DNA from: Oscarella lobularis | Taxonomy: Eukaryota; Porifera; Homoscleromorpha; Homosclerophorida; Oscarellidae | NCBI RefSeq assembly: GCF_947507565.1 | Contig: NC_089188.1 | Coordinates: 558,001-622,000 of the forward strand | Direction of reading: 5' to 3' | Length of the DNA stretch: 64,000 nucleotides | Shown: positions 33,462-46,454 of the stretch, one piece after another | How the letters are laid out: each line of letters opens with the position of its first letter | Position numbering within the stretch: the stretch's first letter is position 1 | Made by a program: the position numbers and the translations under genes | The notes under the pieces: generated by a model | Told to the model about the DNA's origin: nothing | Database searches by the model: none | What the model saw: the letters and a program-made list of their open reading frames with translations, nothing else

Positions 33462-33996
33462 AGCTGGCGCCCGCCCTTTTTCGGCTCCGGGATTCAACCC
33501 TTCTTTGATAAGTCAACCTATTCGTTCTTCGCCGCTGAATTTTGCCTATCCCAGTCGAATAAAGGAGATGTTTCAAATAGAGGAAGTCATTCAAGAGCCG
33601 CCTAAACCTGCCAAAGTTCTTTTAAAAGCGACATGCCGTTTAACTGCTTTCCAAAAGACTACTGTTCATTCTAGGTAAATAAGCCTGCGTCTACGCTAAT
33701 TAGCATCGTAGATATTCCGGACACACACATTTGCGAGTCTGTTATTTGTGCCGTATCAACCCCATCTCCAATATCATGTTATGCTCTCTACCTATCCGGG
33801 AAGGTGGGTGCAGTACTTGTCGAACGAATTTTTAGCTGTAAATAAAATCTCATAATTTTAGAGCTGGAGCAACTATCGAAGAGGAAATACAGAACAAGGA
33901 AAGAAATTTTCTACTTTGGCACTTTGGCTGTGTCGCTTACAGTTTATAATATTGAGTATCATTGTCATGTCTGTGATATTTGGTACCCTTTTATAG
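33462..33996 (+). CDS. 3' exons of an unknown protein with C-terminal membrane anchor
   Basis: Three compatible exons: (i) after a TCTATAG acceptor near 33,463, GARPFSAPGFNPSLIS...KEMFQIEEVIQEP, up to an AG/GTAAAT donor; (ii) CATCGTAGATATT... encoding DIPDTHICESVICAV...YALYLSGK, up to a GTGGGT donor; (iii) after TTTTAG, a frame ending in FIILSIIVMSVIFGTLL and a stop at 33,996. That hydrophobic tail suggests a tail-anchored or single-pass membrane protein. It may be an alternative 3' end of the PH/GRAM-like gene just upstream, because a diverged duplicate of that gene's last exon region lies between them (33,085-33,270 versus 32,780-32,960). Confidence 0.45.
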
Positions 33997-33999
33997 CTG

Positions 34000-34410
34000 A
34001 GAGAGTATAACAGTGAACGTACCTCAGTTCGGCTTAAATTTCCCCGCTTTTGCAATTTTTTAATTTGACTTTTCTCCTCTGCCTCGAAACATAAAAAATT
34101 GATCAGTTGCGCGCGCTACACATCGCTGTCTCTGTACTGCTTATTTTCTGTAAATTATTTCGTGCCGCGTCGGCCGCTTGTTCGGCATTTGTTTAACTGA
34201 TCAAAATAATCAAGAAGGAAGATGGCGATCGACAAGACAGTTTTCAAACGATGAAAGGATTGATTTCTAAGCGGTAGACAACCGATACACGCAATTAGGA
34301 GGATCTCTTTCGGCGAATCGCTATTGGGAATTCCATTCGGAGGTCACGCAGGCGATCAACTAAAATGATCAGAAGCGTTAATTGTGCTCCTTAGTCAGCA
34401 TTAAAGTCGT
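34000..34410. other. Intergenic, nothing recognised
   Basis: No ORF or repeat of note up to the breakpoint of the USP9X-like fragment at 34,411. Confidence 0.5.
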
Positions 34411-37400
34411 ACCGTTTCTAAAGTGACTAGATTCACGTCGTCTAAAACCTACGCGAAAAACAAGAAAAATGAAGAAAAAATTATTACGAGATATTGTAAC
34501 GCACTGTCTTTGAAGCCGATTGGCCTATCCAATTGACAATCTGTTTCAGTAGTAAGTCCAAATGAATGCTAGGTAGGTGCAAAAGCGCTTCGCGTAGCTG
34601 TTCGACTCGGCCGCACGCGGCCGCCTCTTTCGTTGGACTTTCACTGGTCAACTCCTTCGCCCAATGAAACGCTTGAACCATTCCGAGCGATGCGAGAAAG
34701 AGACGCAGCAGTCTTATAGTCAAATGATAAATCGATCTTGAAAGAAGGGAGAATTTTACGAAAGTCATTCGCTAGTTTTATTGGAAATAAACTGACTTTC
34801 TGGTGTTCACGTCGGCGTCCTTGACGAAATCGGGACTCTCCAGCAATTTGAGAAGCAGTCGAATGCCCCCATTTTCGATGAACCAAAGCTGAAATGAGTC
34901 CGATTGCTCGTCGTCGGGAGACGACGTCACAGGAAGAAGAAGCGACTGCAAAACCTAGATAGAAAGAAAAAAAGGTACGTCAATATCCCCCACGGGTAAC
35001 AGTCGTAATTTTCCGCACCTCTAGATGATAGAGTGTGTGAAGCGGAGGAAGTTGAAAACACATCTCCTCGAGTTGCCTAAAACCTCCTTTGTCTTTGCAC
35101 TGACAAATTTTCTCGAGTATTTTCTGATCGGACGGAATCAAGTCCAACAGTTCGCGCGCACTGTCGCGAAGAATGGACGCGTTCAACTGGCTTCCCATCT
35201 GACCAATTTGAAGGAGAAGCAAACAGTGTTTCGGATCCCTAGCCATTATCTGAACAGAAAAGCGACGCTAGAACGATTTTAGTTTGAAAACGAGAGCGTA
35301 TACCACTCCAGGAAGACTTTGCTCAGTCTCGGAACTCGAAGTGCTGTCGAAAAGATTCGATAGCGAATTCGTCGACGAATCGGAAGAGGAATCCTGAGAC
35401 AGCGATCCGTGTCGTTTATAACGAATTTTTGCAGACAAAACCTGAAAAGAAATTCAGAGGGAGTCCGCCTTCGCTACTTTCCCCACTCACCGCTCTCTCT
35501 CAAATCGAAAGCTGATGCATCAGTCGGCGATCATCCACCGGATTCACCACCTCTCCGTTGATAAATCGATTTTGATTCCCTGCGACGACGACCCTTTTTT
35601 TCTATAATAACGAAAATCTAATGCTCACTCTCCCCAAACTTTCTTTCCCCGTACAATCGTATGATCTTGCGACGCAACGCTCCTAAAGATTCGTTGCCGT
35701 GCGTCGACACTTCCAAATCCTCCTGTCGTCCCGACGGAAGAGGAAAGCGCACGGTCAACATGATGTGTTTCCCAAGCGACGACCTGAGTTATTCGAGATC
35801 GTCGTATATCCAATAATGGCAATGCGCCTCTCTCCCTCTCGCTTTCTTACTTTCCGTGGGGCAGAAACGTCCTCTCGCCTTTGTGAGCGTCGTCGCATTG
35901 GGCGATGTATTCTCGAAGAGCGTCAGACAGCGGACCATTTGAGTGACGTGCACGTGCCATTCGGGCGCCTCAAGACGAACTTTCAGCACTTCGAAAGACG
36001 TTTTGAGATGCTCGAAACATTTTCTTATGAAATCTATGTGAATGGCCACCTGTAGAGAAAAAACAAAAGAGAAATGATCAATAAAAGCCCACTCTGTTCT
36101 CCTCTCGTCATTGGCTAACTTGACGGGTCAATAGAGTAGGCGAGAGATGAGTGTGAACGTCTTTCATGAGTTCTATTGCCTTGAACACGACTTCATCAGC
36201 GCCACATAGAATAACCTAGAGAATTGATAATCCTAGCAAAGCGCCTAAGGAGCCTACATATGTATGACAAAGTAAGGAATACATATACAAGATGATGATG
36301 CATATGTGGAGTCTTTCTGTTTTTTTGCCCTACCTTCCATATGTAGTCGATTCCGGACATGGATAGATTCGAAGTGACGAATTTGTGCCTCTGTGAAATC
36401 AATTTATGACTATTCAGGTTTACAAGTTTGAACGCGCGATAAAAACATCTAACGAAAAGAAGAATTTTCAATAAATATCTCTATCTCGTTACGCAACCAA
36501 CTTCATTCCGCCTTCAGTCAACAGAGCGGGATCTAGATTCATGACGTGATCTTCAAAGAACTGTTTGTAGCCTGGGGGTTCCAAATCGGGATCTTCTCCC
36601 ATAACCTAAGAACGCCAAAGAATGGCAACCAAAGAAAAAGACCAAACGACAAGGAAACCTTTGAAAACCATTTGAAACAGGCCTCCCTATCAGAAGGAAA
36701 CACGGCTTTCTTAGCCAAACAAGTCCAAATCTAAAAAAGAGGCAATTTTCTTCTCTACGGATACCTTACTATTTCTTATAATTATTACCTTGATTGCGTG
36801 GCTCAGAGAAAGGTACAGCTTCCCATCCTCGAGAACGAATCTAGAATTAAAGAATTCACTGCAGGGAGTGAAGCAGCCTTTCTCTCTCTTTCACGTACTT
36901 GAGAAACGTCAGTCGGTCATTCACCTGTTGCTCGTGATTCGTTCTACCGTCGAGGACTACGTCCTCGGGAGTTGCGCCAGGATTGACTGCAGCGCGAGAA
37001 AGAAATTGTCGTTTGCTCCAAATGTATCAAATATTTAATCTCACCTCCGCAGTGTTTTCTCACTTTGCTCATGTAGCATTCCAAATTGGTCGTCAGAAGT
37101 GCGGTCAGATTTGATTGAAAGTCGACATTCTGAATCATGTCCTGCCTATAGTAGTAATTCAAATGACTAGTGGACGAGCCGTGCGGTGCCTAATCCCCGT
37201 CATTTATCAATGTGCCCCCCATAAAAAACTATTTTCCTGACACCTCAATGTACATGGTGAAAATGTCTCGCATCATCCTGATCGCTGGAAGGACCCACGT
37301 GTCGCTCTTCAACTCGGCAAGGCATTGTTCAAGCCACAAACTCTTCTGCTGATCTCGATCCTACGTGAAAAGTACTGCTACACGCGTCATTGCCATATAG

Positions 37401-39640
37401 ACTATTTTGTATACTGCTGCACAGCTGTAGTCTAATATTTTTATGTGGGCATTTAGAGCTTGATCCATTATTTCGGTAGAACAGTCTTCTGAATGTGCTA
37501 GGATCCATAGCAAGCCTAATACCTGGATAAAAATAGAGATACCCGTAAATACAAAGAGATGATAAGCGACGCCGCACGCCCTTTCAGGTAGAGTGGGAGT
37601 ATCGTAGACCAGCCAACATGCACTGAGCAACGCAGGCACAACCAACAACAAAAGGATGATTTAAATAATTCCAGACGCCGGCCTACCTTCCCGGCCATTA
37701 CGCCATCCTTGTCGTCTTCAGCCAATCGCCGAATCAATTCGATCAATTTCTCCCTTTGACGCTTTCCGGCTTGCACCCAACTCTCCTAAACGTCGACAAT
37801 AAACCAAAACACGACGAAAAAAAGATCGCAAAGTACCTGAAAGCAATGAAAAAGATGATCAAGCTGCTCAGCAGAAAAATTCTACGCCAACTTCGCCAAA
37901 AGATCGTGTATGTTCTTCACGATTGCATCACTCTTTCCAGCCTAGAGCAGGCGTAGAACTTACAAACAAAACGACTCGTCTCCGTAAGCAACCTGAGCGG
38001 CCCAAATGGCATCCAAGTCCGCCGAATTCAACGCCTTCTGTCGAATCATGAACTGCAAAATTTTCTCCAGTTTCTCGACATATTGAGGCTGGTGAAGATT
38101 GTCGCGCAAGACCATAGTCAAGACTTCATTTTTCTTGATCCACAACTAAAGGAGACAAGAAAAAGGCGAAAGTAGTCATTGAAAGAAACAAAGACCTCTC
38201 TCTCCCCTATATCTTACCACTAACGTTTCCGCGCCGACAGTTTCGTCTTCCTCGTATTGTCGTCCGTACGACGATGAACCGTACGACGATGAACCGTACG
38301 ACGCCAAAACCATTTTGTTGACTTCGTTGAGAGCGTTCATTTTTCCATTGAAGGACGATATTTGAAGGATCCTTCGTATGGAATAAATGAAAGCGTATTT
38401 TTAAATTAATGGATCCCCCTTCTTACCTCAATATCATCCTCATTCTGAACTCCTCCACTTTTTGAATGATCTCCTTTCGATCTGGATCGCCCCGATAAAC
38501 AACTTTCAAAGACTTTCATAATAAAATATTTAAGTTGAAAGGTAGTTTTTTTTGGCGGGTGAACTGTCTCGAAATAGAGACGGAAAAGCGTGGTTCTTCG
38601 CCTCGTTTTTCGCCTCCCTTTTCAAATCGTCGTCGGTGAGACTCTCAATCACCTCCAGCATTCGATTAGCGCACGGAATCACGTATTTATGAAGGCATTC
38701 CAAAGTCAAAACGTCAGCGCAGCCGCCAAAAGGTCTAGAGAAATAAATTAATAATGAGAGTCTAAAATTCTTTTCAAATACCGAATGAGCGCAGCCATGA
38801 TTTGCACGTTCAGGCTGCTGCCTTCAAGTACGCGCTTTCGCAAGATGTTAAATCCGTTGTAGGATCCAAAGGCGTTCACCAAATCGACAAGCCAACCCTA
38901 TGAAGAATGAAAAAATATCCTTGTATTTAGAGACACGTATCTAGTGCAGTATGACCTTCCGCTTACCTTGGGTTTAGGTTTTGCCGGTTTTGCATAGACT
39001 ACATCACTAAAAGCCTAAGGAAGAAGCGTTTTTCTATTAGAACATCTGGTGTTGATTAGTTTAGTACGTCATCAGAATTTTCTGACGTTTTGGCGCTGTT
39101 GACAAAGTGGAAGCGAGACGAAGAACTTAAGACCATTGCAAGAAGATCGAGAAGATGCAAGACGTCGTCATTCAACTTGAGAACGCACAACTGAACAAGT
39201 CGAAGATTATTCTCTTGAATGTATTGCTATAAAAAATCTTCATCATTATATGTACGTGTATAAATTCTCAAAAAATCCCAAACCTGAATTTCGGCTTTCC
39301 ACGAGCCAATAGCCTCGTCCGTCAAAATTTTAACAAACGACGAATAGAGACCGTCTCTAAAGAATCTCTGACACGGCTCGCTTTTAGAATCCAAGCCTGA
39401 GAGTAAGACAGGGTCTCCCTTAGAAAATCTCCACAGAATTAAACCCCTTCCATCTAAACTAACCTCTCTTGCACAACCGAATTGCAGCCAGAAGCAAGAC
39501 CTCCAAATCGCCACGAGGCGTCACAGGCACGATCCACTTCGTCCTATTCAAACTATCGTCCAATTTCTGCAACACTTTCACCGGAAAATCCGCATCGCCG
39601 ACGAAATTCTTCGTCATCCCTTTGCCGAAACCTTCAAAGT
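34411..39640 (-). pseudogene. USP9X-like fragment B, N-terminal and middle solenoid, no peptidase domain
   Basis: Longest of the four copies. From the right: [20 protein letters not shown] (about 39,540-39,480); [20 protein letters not shown] (about 39,360); [17 protein letters not shown] and [15 protein letters not shown] (38,100-37,980); [20 protein letters not shown] (37,770-37,700); [17 protein letters not shown] (37,470-37,420); CLAELKSDTWVLPAIRMMRD (37,300-37,260); then the exons shared with A1 down to 34,484. These match USP9X in order over roughly residues 60-1120. Homology stops at 34,411, far short of the C19 peptidase. One base is missing near 35,919 relative to A1 (GAAGAGCG versus GAAGAAGCG), shifting the frame in the CLTLLREYI exon. 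So this is a truncated, probably non-functional copy, although most exons remain well conserved. Confidence 0.78.
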
Positions 39641-39739
39641 GATTCGCAGAGCGTGTTTCACACGTTGGGCCGCCTCAAACGAAGTAGAAACGACTCAACG
39701 TTCGATCAGCGACTCTCCCCCTAGCGCGCTATAATGTAC

Positions 39740-40215
39740 GCACTGTCGGTTCGAGGCTCTTGGACGACGATTTCAGCTCATTTCGATCTATCTTTGGTCG
39801 CGAAAACATAATCGATTGTCCAGAATGCATGAAAATCGAACAGTCGAAAGAAGAGAATCGAGGACGAGCACGCTAAGATTCAAGATGGAGGAGGGCGACA
39901 GAATTTATTCGTCGTTTCCCAGTTATTAGCTTGTCAGATAGCTTCTGGCTTCCAAGCGCGCGACATTTGTGCGACCCTCTCATCGCTAGATATCTTTCGA
40001 CGTGTTTGCATAAAGCAATGGCGTCAAATGTGGCGACCGAATGTACGAAACGATGCCAGTGAAGCATTGACACTAAATGCCTTTTTAGAACAGGTTTCCT
40101 AATGTGTTGAATGCTAGAGAGCAGCTCGACGGGCAGCAGTAAGCGATGCTGTAGTGCAGATATACTCAGCATCACTTCTGTTCCAGCTTCCTGCGTAAAA
40201 TTTCGACACTAAGTC
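39740..40215 (-). repeat. Dispersed repeat R, inverted copy
   Basis: Reverse complement of the repeat at 15,621-16,060; its frame reads HRLLLPVELLSSIQHI. It adjoins the upstream end of USP9X-like fragment B just as the other copy adjoins fragment A2, although in opposite orientation. Confidence 0.7.
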
Positions 40216-40654
40216 TGCGTCAGATTAGGCCTTTTTCTCTTCCAGGACAACGATGTCGTGAACGGCGCCCGAAAATTTTTTCATAACTATTATCAATGTA
40301 TATAGGCCAAAATAAATTGTTTAATAATAATTTTGCTAAACTCAATTTCTTTTGAATGCTCTTTAATTAATTAGGACGTGTAATAATGACGAGTGTTAGA
40401 AACCGGTCATCACGCGTTCGTTGCAAGCCTGAGAGCCTTATTGCAGTGAAAACAGTATTGCACGAATATAGAACACATCGCCCTTGGCCAAGTTGCAATG
40501 CTAATAATCTGTATTTTATTTCAGTGTACGGAAGAACATGCATGCACGATAAAACAGTGGGAGACGAGAGTAACATAATCACAAATAAAACGTTTGCAGT
40601 ACAATATGAGGAACGATTCTTTGACAAACGGTTTACAACTCCTAACTTCGATTA

Positions 40655-41343
40655 TCACAGATCGTTATACTTTTTGACAACAGGATGGGTTACAACGGCC
40701 TTTTCTTCCTCATTGACGTACACATTCAAGCCAACGCCCCATTTTGACGTTTGACTCCATTTCTCCAGTTTGGTGTGAAATCCATTCTTCAGAAAATTCT
40801 CGTATTTCAAAAAATATTTCTGACTTTCTATTTGCCGAATCCCTTCTCTCTGATCGAACGGATTCAATTTCACTTCGACAATTATTCCGCATCTTTTCGA
40901 GTGCACCACAAAGTGAGTACGCACGTCTTCTTCTAAAGCGAGATCAGAATGCACTTCTACGCTCGGGAGCCTCCCGACGGAAGACAAATCCATCAGAGAA
41001 TACAAAGTTATCCACAGAGAAAATAAATGAGTCTCAATAAAGTTGCAAGGCAGCTTGTCGCGTCCGTCTGGTTCAAAGATACGAGATGGGGGTTGCTCTA
41101 AAGTGGAGCCTAAATGACAGGCCCATTGAAAAACATCTTGGTTTTCCAGCGCTTTCGTAAACTTGTAGAACAACGAGCTTTCGTCCCCAATACTGTAGTG
41201 TGGCCTAGTAGACCTGGAAAAACCAAGTTTATCTACTGAAGCAGAAAAGTTGTACTTTTTAGCTAATTAGCTTACCAGAACGAAGGTTTGTCGCGAACGA
41301 AGCGAAATAAATTACCAAAGACAGTCCTCGCAATAAAATGCAT
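40655..41343 (-). CDS. Small two-exon gene, putative PD-(D/E)XK nuclease fold
   Basis: Exon 1 (41,343-41,276) begins ATG for MHFIARTVFGNLF. A 62-nt intron (41,214-41,275; GTAAGC...TTCCAG) splits a Trp codon; exon 2 (41,213-40,655) completes 208 residues. The C-terminal half shows the pattern of this nuclease superfamily: an Asp in SDLALEEDVRTHFVV, then GIIVEVKLN (E-x-K on a beta strand), then a helix with IRQIESQKYFLKYENF (conserved Gln), then a GVGLNVYV strand. The N-terminal part (RPHYSIGDESSLFYKF) is unrecognised. The gene looks intact. Family membership is inferred from the motif spacing alone; a chance match is possible. No neighbour on the same strand suggests an operon-like link. Confidence 0.55.
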
Positions 41344-41479
41344 TTCTCGTCTATAATCGACGTTAGATGTTATCAAAAGAGACGCGCTTTTCTCTATTTA
41401 AATTACGAAATATCAGTGAACGAGTATTGCCACTCGGGTGGGGAAGAACAGGTCGAACGTTTGACTAAGAGAAATGATC

Positions 41480-42090
41480 GATGAAGGTATAGGGGGTCCC
41501 TTGTGACAATATATCAAGAACGTGGCACGCGAGTGCTCTTCGGTGCGTCCTCAATCCTTACTTACAGCTCGTCGTTGGTAGCTCGTCGTTGGTAGCTATA
41601 GAGAAGTCGCTCGAAGGGCTCGAAGCCTCGCCTCGTGGTCCGTGATAGCGCGCGCCCTGTGAGTCGCCGTGATTTTTGGCATTTAGTTAGATCGTCGCGT
41701 TCACATGCAAAAATCGCTTCTGGTAGTAGGTGATGTCTTTCAAACGTGCTGTGCAGGTAAAAAAGCCTAAAAAACAGATAGAGTCCAAGAAACGAACGAC
41801 CACTATGTACATGGGCAGGACGGAGTTTCAAATGCGCATGTACGAGTGCTGGTACGTAACAATGGGCGGAGAGCCAATGACGCACACCTTGTCGCGCACG
41901 CGCCTTAAATCAGCCAATGAAGTAAATAGTTAACGTTCCATGGAGACCTTGTGAAAGAAAAAGGGCTCGGCTAAGACGAGTTCGAATTGGCTAAGCTTGA
42001 GATTACGCATATCGAAGCTTCAATGAATAAGCTTTGATTTTAGCCCTGACGTCATTTTAGTTGAGGGGGACGTCAATCGAGAAAAAGCGG
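41480..42090. other. Non-coding; carries a 40-bp inverted match to 46.25 kb
   Basis: TGTACATGGGCAGGACGGAG...CGCATG at about 41,804-41,845 is the reverse complement of 46,250-46,295. These sites flank the 42.3-45.8 kb gene on both sides. A CTCGTCGTTGGTAG direct duplication is seen at 41,566-41,595. Confidence 0.55.
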
Positions 42091-42266
42091 TTTGAAAGTT
42101 GTGACACCGCTTGACCGCAACATGACCGCACCTGATGTCCGCTTGTATAGCTACAAACACGTAGCAACCTACAAATACATTCAAAAAATCGCGCCTAACG
42201 GCCGAAATGGTTTAAAAATTCAGCTGGCATCGATCGCGCACACACTCGATCGAACCTACCAGGACG

Positions 42267-45200
42267 ATGCAGAGCGATTTCTCGTGCTATTTCGAAAACT
42301 TTACCCATACGCGTTCGCGCAGTGCGTGCTTCGGCAGATCCACGTCTTTTTCAGGACGACGCGCTCGCGAACTAGGATTCTTCGAAGACGTGGCCTTATG
42401 CTTGGAGCATTATCGGGTCTCGCGCAAAAAATCTAAGAAGTGCTGCGTTCTTTTCGATTTTCCTAGGTGTTTTGGAGCGCTGCGGCCTTGCCCTGAGCGA
42501 CTGTACGCCGCTCTCGACGATATCACCGGGGAGCCAGCTGCCTTCATCTGCCGGTGGCATCACGACAACATCGACTCGGCTGAAGAAGTGACATCGCACC
42601 AGCGTTATCGGCCACCCGCAAAGCGTTCATCGGTGGCGTCAATGCTTGGGGAAGAAATCGAAGTTGGTTCTACGCAACCGAGAGATCTATATCTATATCT
42701 AGATATCTCTGATCTATTTTTAGGTCTCTCCCACTCCCACTGCTGCGAGTCCAACTGAGCAGCTTGGATTGATCGAAGAGCAGCTTGCTGCAGCATCTGT
42801 TCAAGTCCAACAGTTGCTGTTTGAGAGGGAGCAGCTTCATCAGGAAATGGACTCGGCGAAGGCGTATCTAGGTGAATGCGTTGCTTCCTACTAGTAATTT
42901 GTAACATCACGTTTACCGCAACCTCTCCTCAGACACTTTCTCCGAGCATTTGAGCAATGTTCGTGGCGATTTGGCTAGAGCGGTCGCAGAAAACGGTGAG
43001 AAAATTTGGGCGTGAATTTATAACGGTATATATAGTCTACTCACTCTATCGGACAGATGTACTAGTCGGTGACATTGACCAAGCTCGAGCCTATTGTAGC
43101 CGTCTAGAAACCGAGCTAGAGCTTACAAAATCAGAGAAGGGTATGTGTTTGCTTTAATTGCCGGTCACCCACCTCTGAATGACCTATTTTTCCAGATAAA
43201 TTACAGCAAGAAAATGAGTCACTTAGAGAAGAAAACGAACGATTGAAACACGGTAATTTTCACGTACCGAGCACCAATTTTTGACGCTACTGATTGTCAT
43301 TGCAGAATCTTTCCCTGTTCTCGTAAAATCGTTCCAAGAAGCTTTCAGGCTCCATGTACCTACAAATGGAAAGCTCTACAATCCGTCAGAAATGGAAAGC
43401 TTTTGCGAAGAAAACTCTCCTGGACTCTTCTGCCAGATAGAAAAGGCTATCACAAGTGACTACTCTTCTACTCTTGACTCAGAGAGACGAGCTTCACTTC
43501 GGCGCACAAGAGTTGTTGGAGAACTTCACCGATTGGCTTATCTAGGAAATCAGGTTAGGACTCGGTTAATTTTTTGGCTACTCATAACCGCCTTCTTTTG
43601 CAAGCTTAACACAACGTTCATGAATGATGTCGGTCTGTATCTCTCGCTATCGGGTTGCTCGGAAGCTGCGCTAGAATGCGGACGACGACTCGGAATATGC
43701 ACCCATCCAAAGACCATCAGAGAATTTCGACGAAAACTAGCAACCGGAAACACGACGCTAACTAACTCTCGCCTTGAAAATGCGACTAGTGAAAATCATT
43801 TGGCGGTGCTCGTTGTAGACGATTTCCACAGCATCCACACTATTCAAAGGCCAACATCGTCGGAAACGTCACGAGCATTGCACTTCGCTACAGCAATTAT
43901 TGATGTCCATCAAACCATACCTAGCCTCAATCTTCAAGAAGGAGCGTCAATTCACTACCAACCCTCAGAAAATTTCGTTAGAGGAGGAATAGCAAAAAGA
44001 CGCCTAACCGAATATTTCACTGAGCGGTTGTCGTCTCTTATGGGCGCATCATGGCTGATTTCACTGCCTTCTTCTTTCCGAAATCTTAACGTAAAGGATA
44101 TTCAATCATCCCTTAAAAATCAGAGGTAAAACATAACAATTTAGACAGTGAAGTAAAATTTAGATTTTTGCCTTACTAGGTGCTATGCAACTCCCAATCA
44201 CAGAGACCTTGATTCTCTAAAGAGTTGCTGCTTGCTGGACGAATCCGAGCAAGGACTAAAATCCTTAGCTGATTACAAAGCCGTTATCGAAAAAGCTCTT
44301 GACTGTTACCCGGCTTTGAGAAGGTAATTAAGGTTTATAATCTACCATTTACCTATTAATAAAAATTTTAATTCTAACAGCTATCTTTCCAAATATCTAT
44401 TGCCATCGGTTGGAGACTATCCGACATTCTATTTTTTGAAGAAACTGGTGGCACAGGTAGCAGAAAATATTTTAGTAAATTAGATACAATTTGTTTCTTA
44501 ATCTAGAGTCGGTGCGAACAGTCTCCAATACTATCTCTTGTGCCCATGCTAGGGCCATTTCATATTTACATCAACAGCATGGAAAACCTATTTACTCTGT
44601 ACTATCCTGTTTTCTCAGGTAATTTTATTAGCTAAATCTACCCCATTTGTCTACTGTTATGTCTATGTAGAGTTGTACAAATACCTCTTTGGAGAGAAGA
44701 AAAAGCTTCCCCGCAAACCGCAGTTCCACAGAATGACAACTCTTCTTGCTGCTCTTTTTGGCGGTTGGCTAACAGTCAGAGAAGACGTTCTTTGTCTCTT
44801 TGGCGTCTGCAAAGACATCGAATTTCTTGCATTGAGACATTTGCTCGACGAGCTGACACCCCTTGTCTTCTACTTCTACGCCACAATTCACAGAGGATCT
44901 CGCTACGAATTGTGGCAGGAATCAATCCTACGGATGGCTGTTGTGTTCATCGTCCAGCAAAGACACAACTACAATAAAGCAATGCTATCTGTAATAAGTG
45001 ATCATATCCATCATGAAACTGTGGCACCTGGGTGGAAAAGTACTTTTTCGTCGTACATGAACGTCTTCTCTGAGAAAAAGGTCGAAACGTTTTACTCATT
45101 ACTACGAATGCAGTGCCCGGCCTGGACGTCTGCAGAACAAATAATAGAAATCGCTCATGTTCTCGGCGCAAGAAATTTTGATCATGAATTCTGGTCTCAT

Positions 45201-45820
45201 TTTCTGGAAGATACTTTGAGAAAGCGCCACAAGCACAACGTTGCTCTTCTAGCGGGAAAAACGGCAAATTTTCTTGTGACCAAATTTATAGAATTACATG
45301 GTCTCCAGGTCAATCCAAAGAAACTCCGGTGGCTCGACAACGAAGGAAGCATTTCAAACTAAAAACATTTAACTGCACATTGGATCAAAGAAGTCTTCCT
45401 CTCGGTTTCTCAACGGCTAAATTGCCAGCACAAGAGTTTCTCTGCGATTCTGAAGACTGCGCTATGGAGAATGAAGAAGTCGCTTTACTAAGCTGCGGGC
45501 ACTCATTCCACCACCTCTGCTTAGAAGAACAGTCGTGTCGCTACTGCGGACCGTTTCTGCTGAACTCGATTGAAAAATTATCAGATACGTTCAACAAGGG
45601 GAATGCCACGAGTCAACAAATCGAGGAAGAAAACAACGCAGAAGAAGACGACGATGGAGAGGAAGATATCGAAAACGCAGTCGATGATGAATGGTACACC
45701 ACCGTGGAGTTTCAGCAGCAACTAAGGGCGTCTCTCAAAAATCTGCCTTCTACCCCAGTACGTTTCAGCTGTGCAGAAGAAGCGTCTGGAAAGGCATCGA
45801 CAAACCATCGTACGAACTGA
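42267..45820 (+). CDS. Multi-exon protein with coiled coils, transposase-like core and RING-like finger
   Basis: Start region at 42,267 encodes a Cys/His-rich segment (CFGRSTSF...LCLEHYR...CCVLF...CRWHHD). Four short exons follow, each coiled-coil: LGLIEEQLAAASVQVQQLLF (42,775), a segment at 42,932, IDQARAYCSRLETELEL (43,075) and LQQENESLREENERLKH (43,203). The large exons 43,303-44,129 and 44,673-45,362 form a core with HLAVLVVDDFHSIHTIQRP, HFATAIIDVHQTIPSL and SYMNVFSEKKVETFYSLL. Introns are about 50-60 nt. The end, near 45,450-45,560, is RING-like (CDSEDC...LSCGHSFHHLCLE...CRYC) followed by an acidic tail. The core is not a family I can name; its build and the flanking 40-bp inverted match suggest a transposon-derived gene. 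The join near 45,310-45,400 is unresolved. It appears open throughout. Confidence 0.55.
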
Positions 45821-45829
45821 TCATGGCTA

Positions 45830-46440
45830 CTCTCAAACGGCTACGAGACGCTAATACTAAGGGCTTCATGAACATAGAATCGCAGATGTGCTGACAGTCA
45901 TTCCACCCTCAGAAGCCCGGCTTTTCTAAAAGCCAAAACTTGTGTCAAAGAAGTGGCCTGTAGGGTTCTGAAATGGGTTCTATGAGGCCTGTTTTTGCGA
46001 TTCCGCCATAGGAGGTAAGTTAGTAGCCTTGATACTACCTTTATCTTTTTAAGCTATGGGCCCAGTGACTGGCACTAACCTAGCGATCCTAACTTTTGTT
46101 TGACGGGACCCCGCTCTACGCCCCATTCTTCAATTGATAGAATTTCAGGTTCGATGCACTTTTTCGAAGAAGAATTGGTGCGATTCGAAGGAGAAAGAGG
46201 CTAAATCAACGCGTATGGAGAACATTCCATTGCGCGATGTAACCCTAACGACGAGACATGCGCATTTGAAACTCCGTCCTGCCCATGTACATGTACATAT
46301 GGTATGTATATGTGTGCGTGTGTCTGCGCATGCGTGTGTTTTTGTCTACCATGCAAATTTTTTATAAAAGTTTACGTCAGTACGCGGTTTGTCATGACCT
46401 TCACTGTCTTCGATGTTAAAAAATGTTTGGCACATTGGCC
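45830..46440. other. Intergenic
   Basis: No gene recognised. Contains the second half of the 40-bp inverted match (46,250-46,295). Confidence 0.4.
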
Positions 46441-46454
46441 GCTCCTAGTCGAGA

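Noticed and set aside
40386-40754. 122-codon plus-strand ORF
   Set aside because: Overlaps the 3' end of the nuclease-like gene antisense; no recognisable features.
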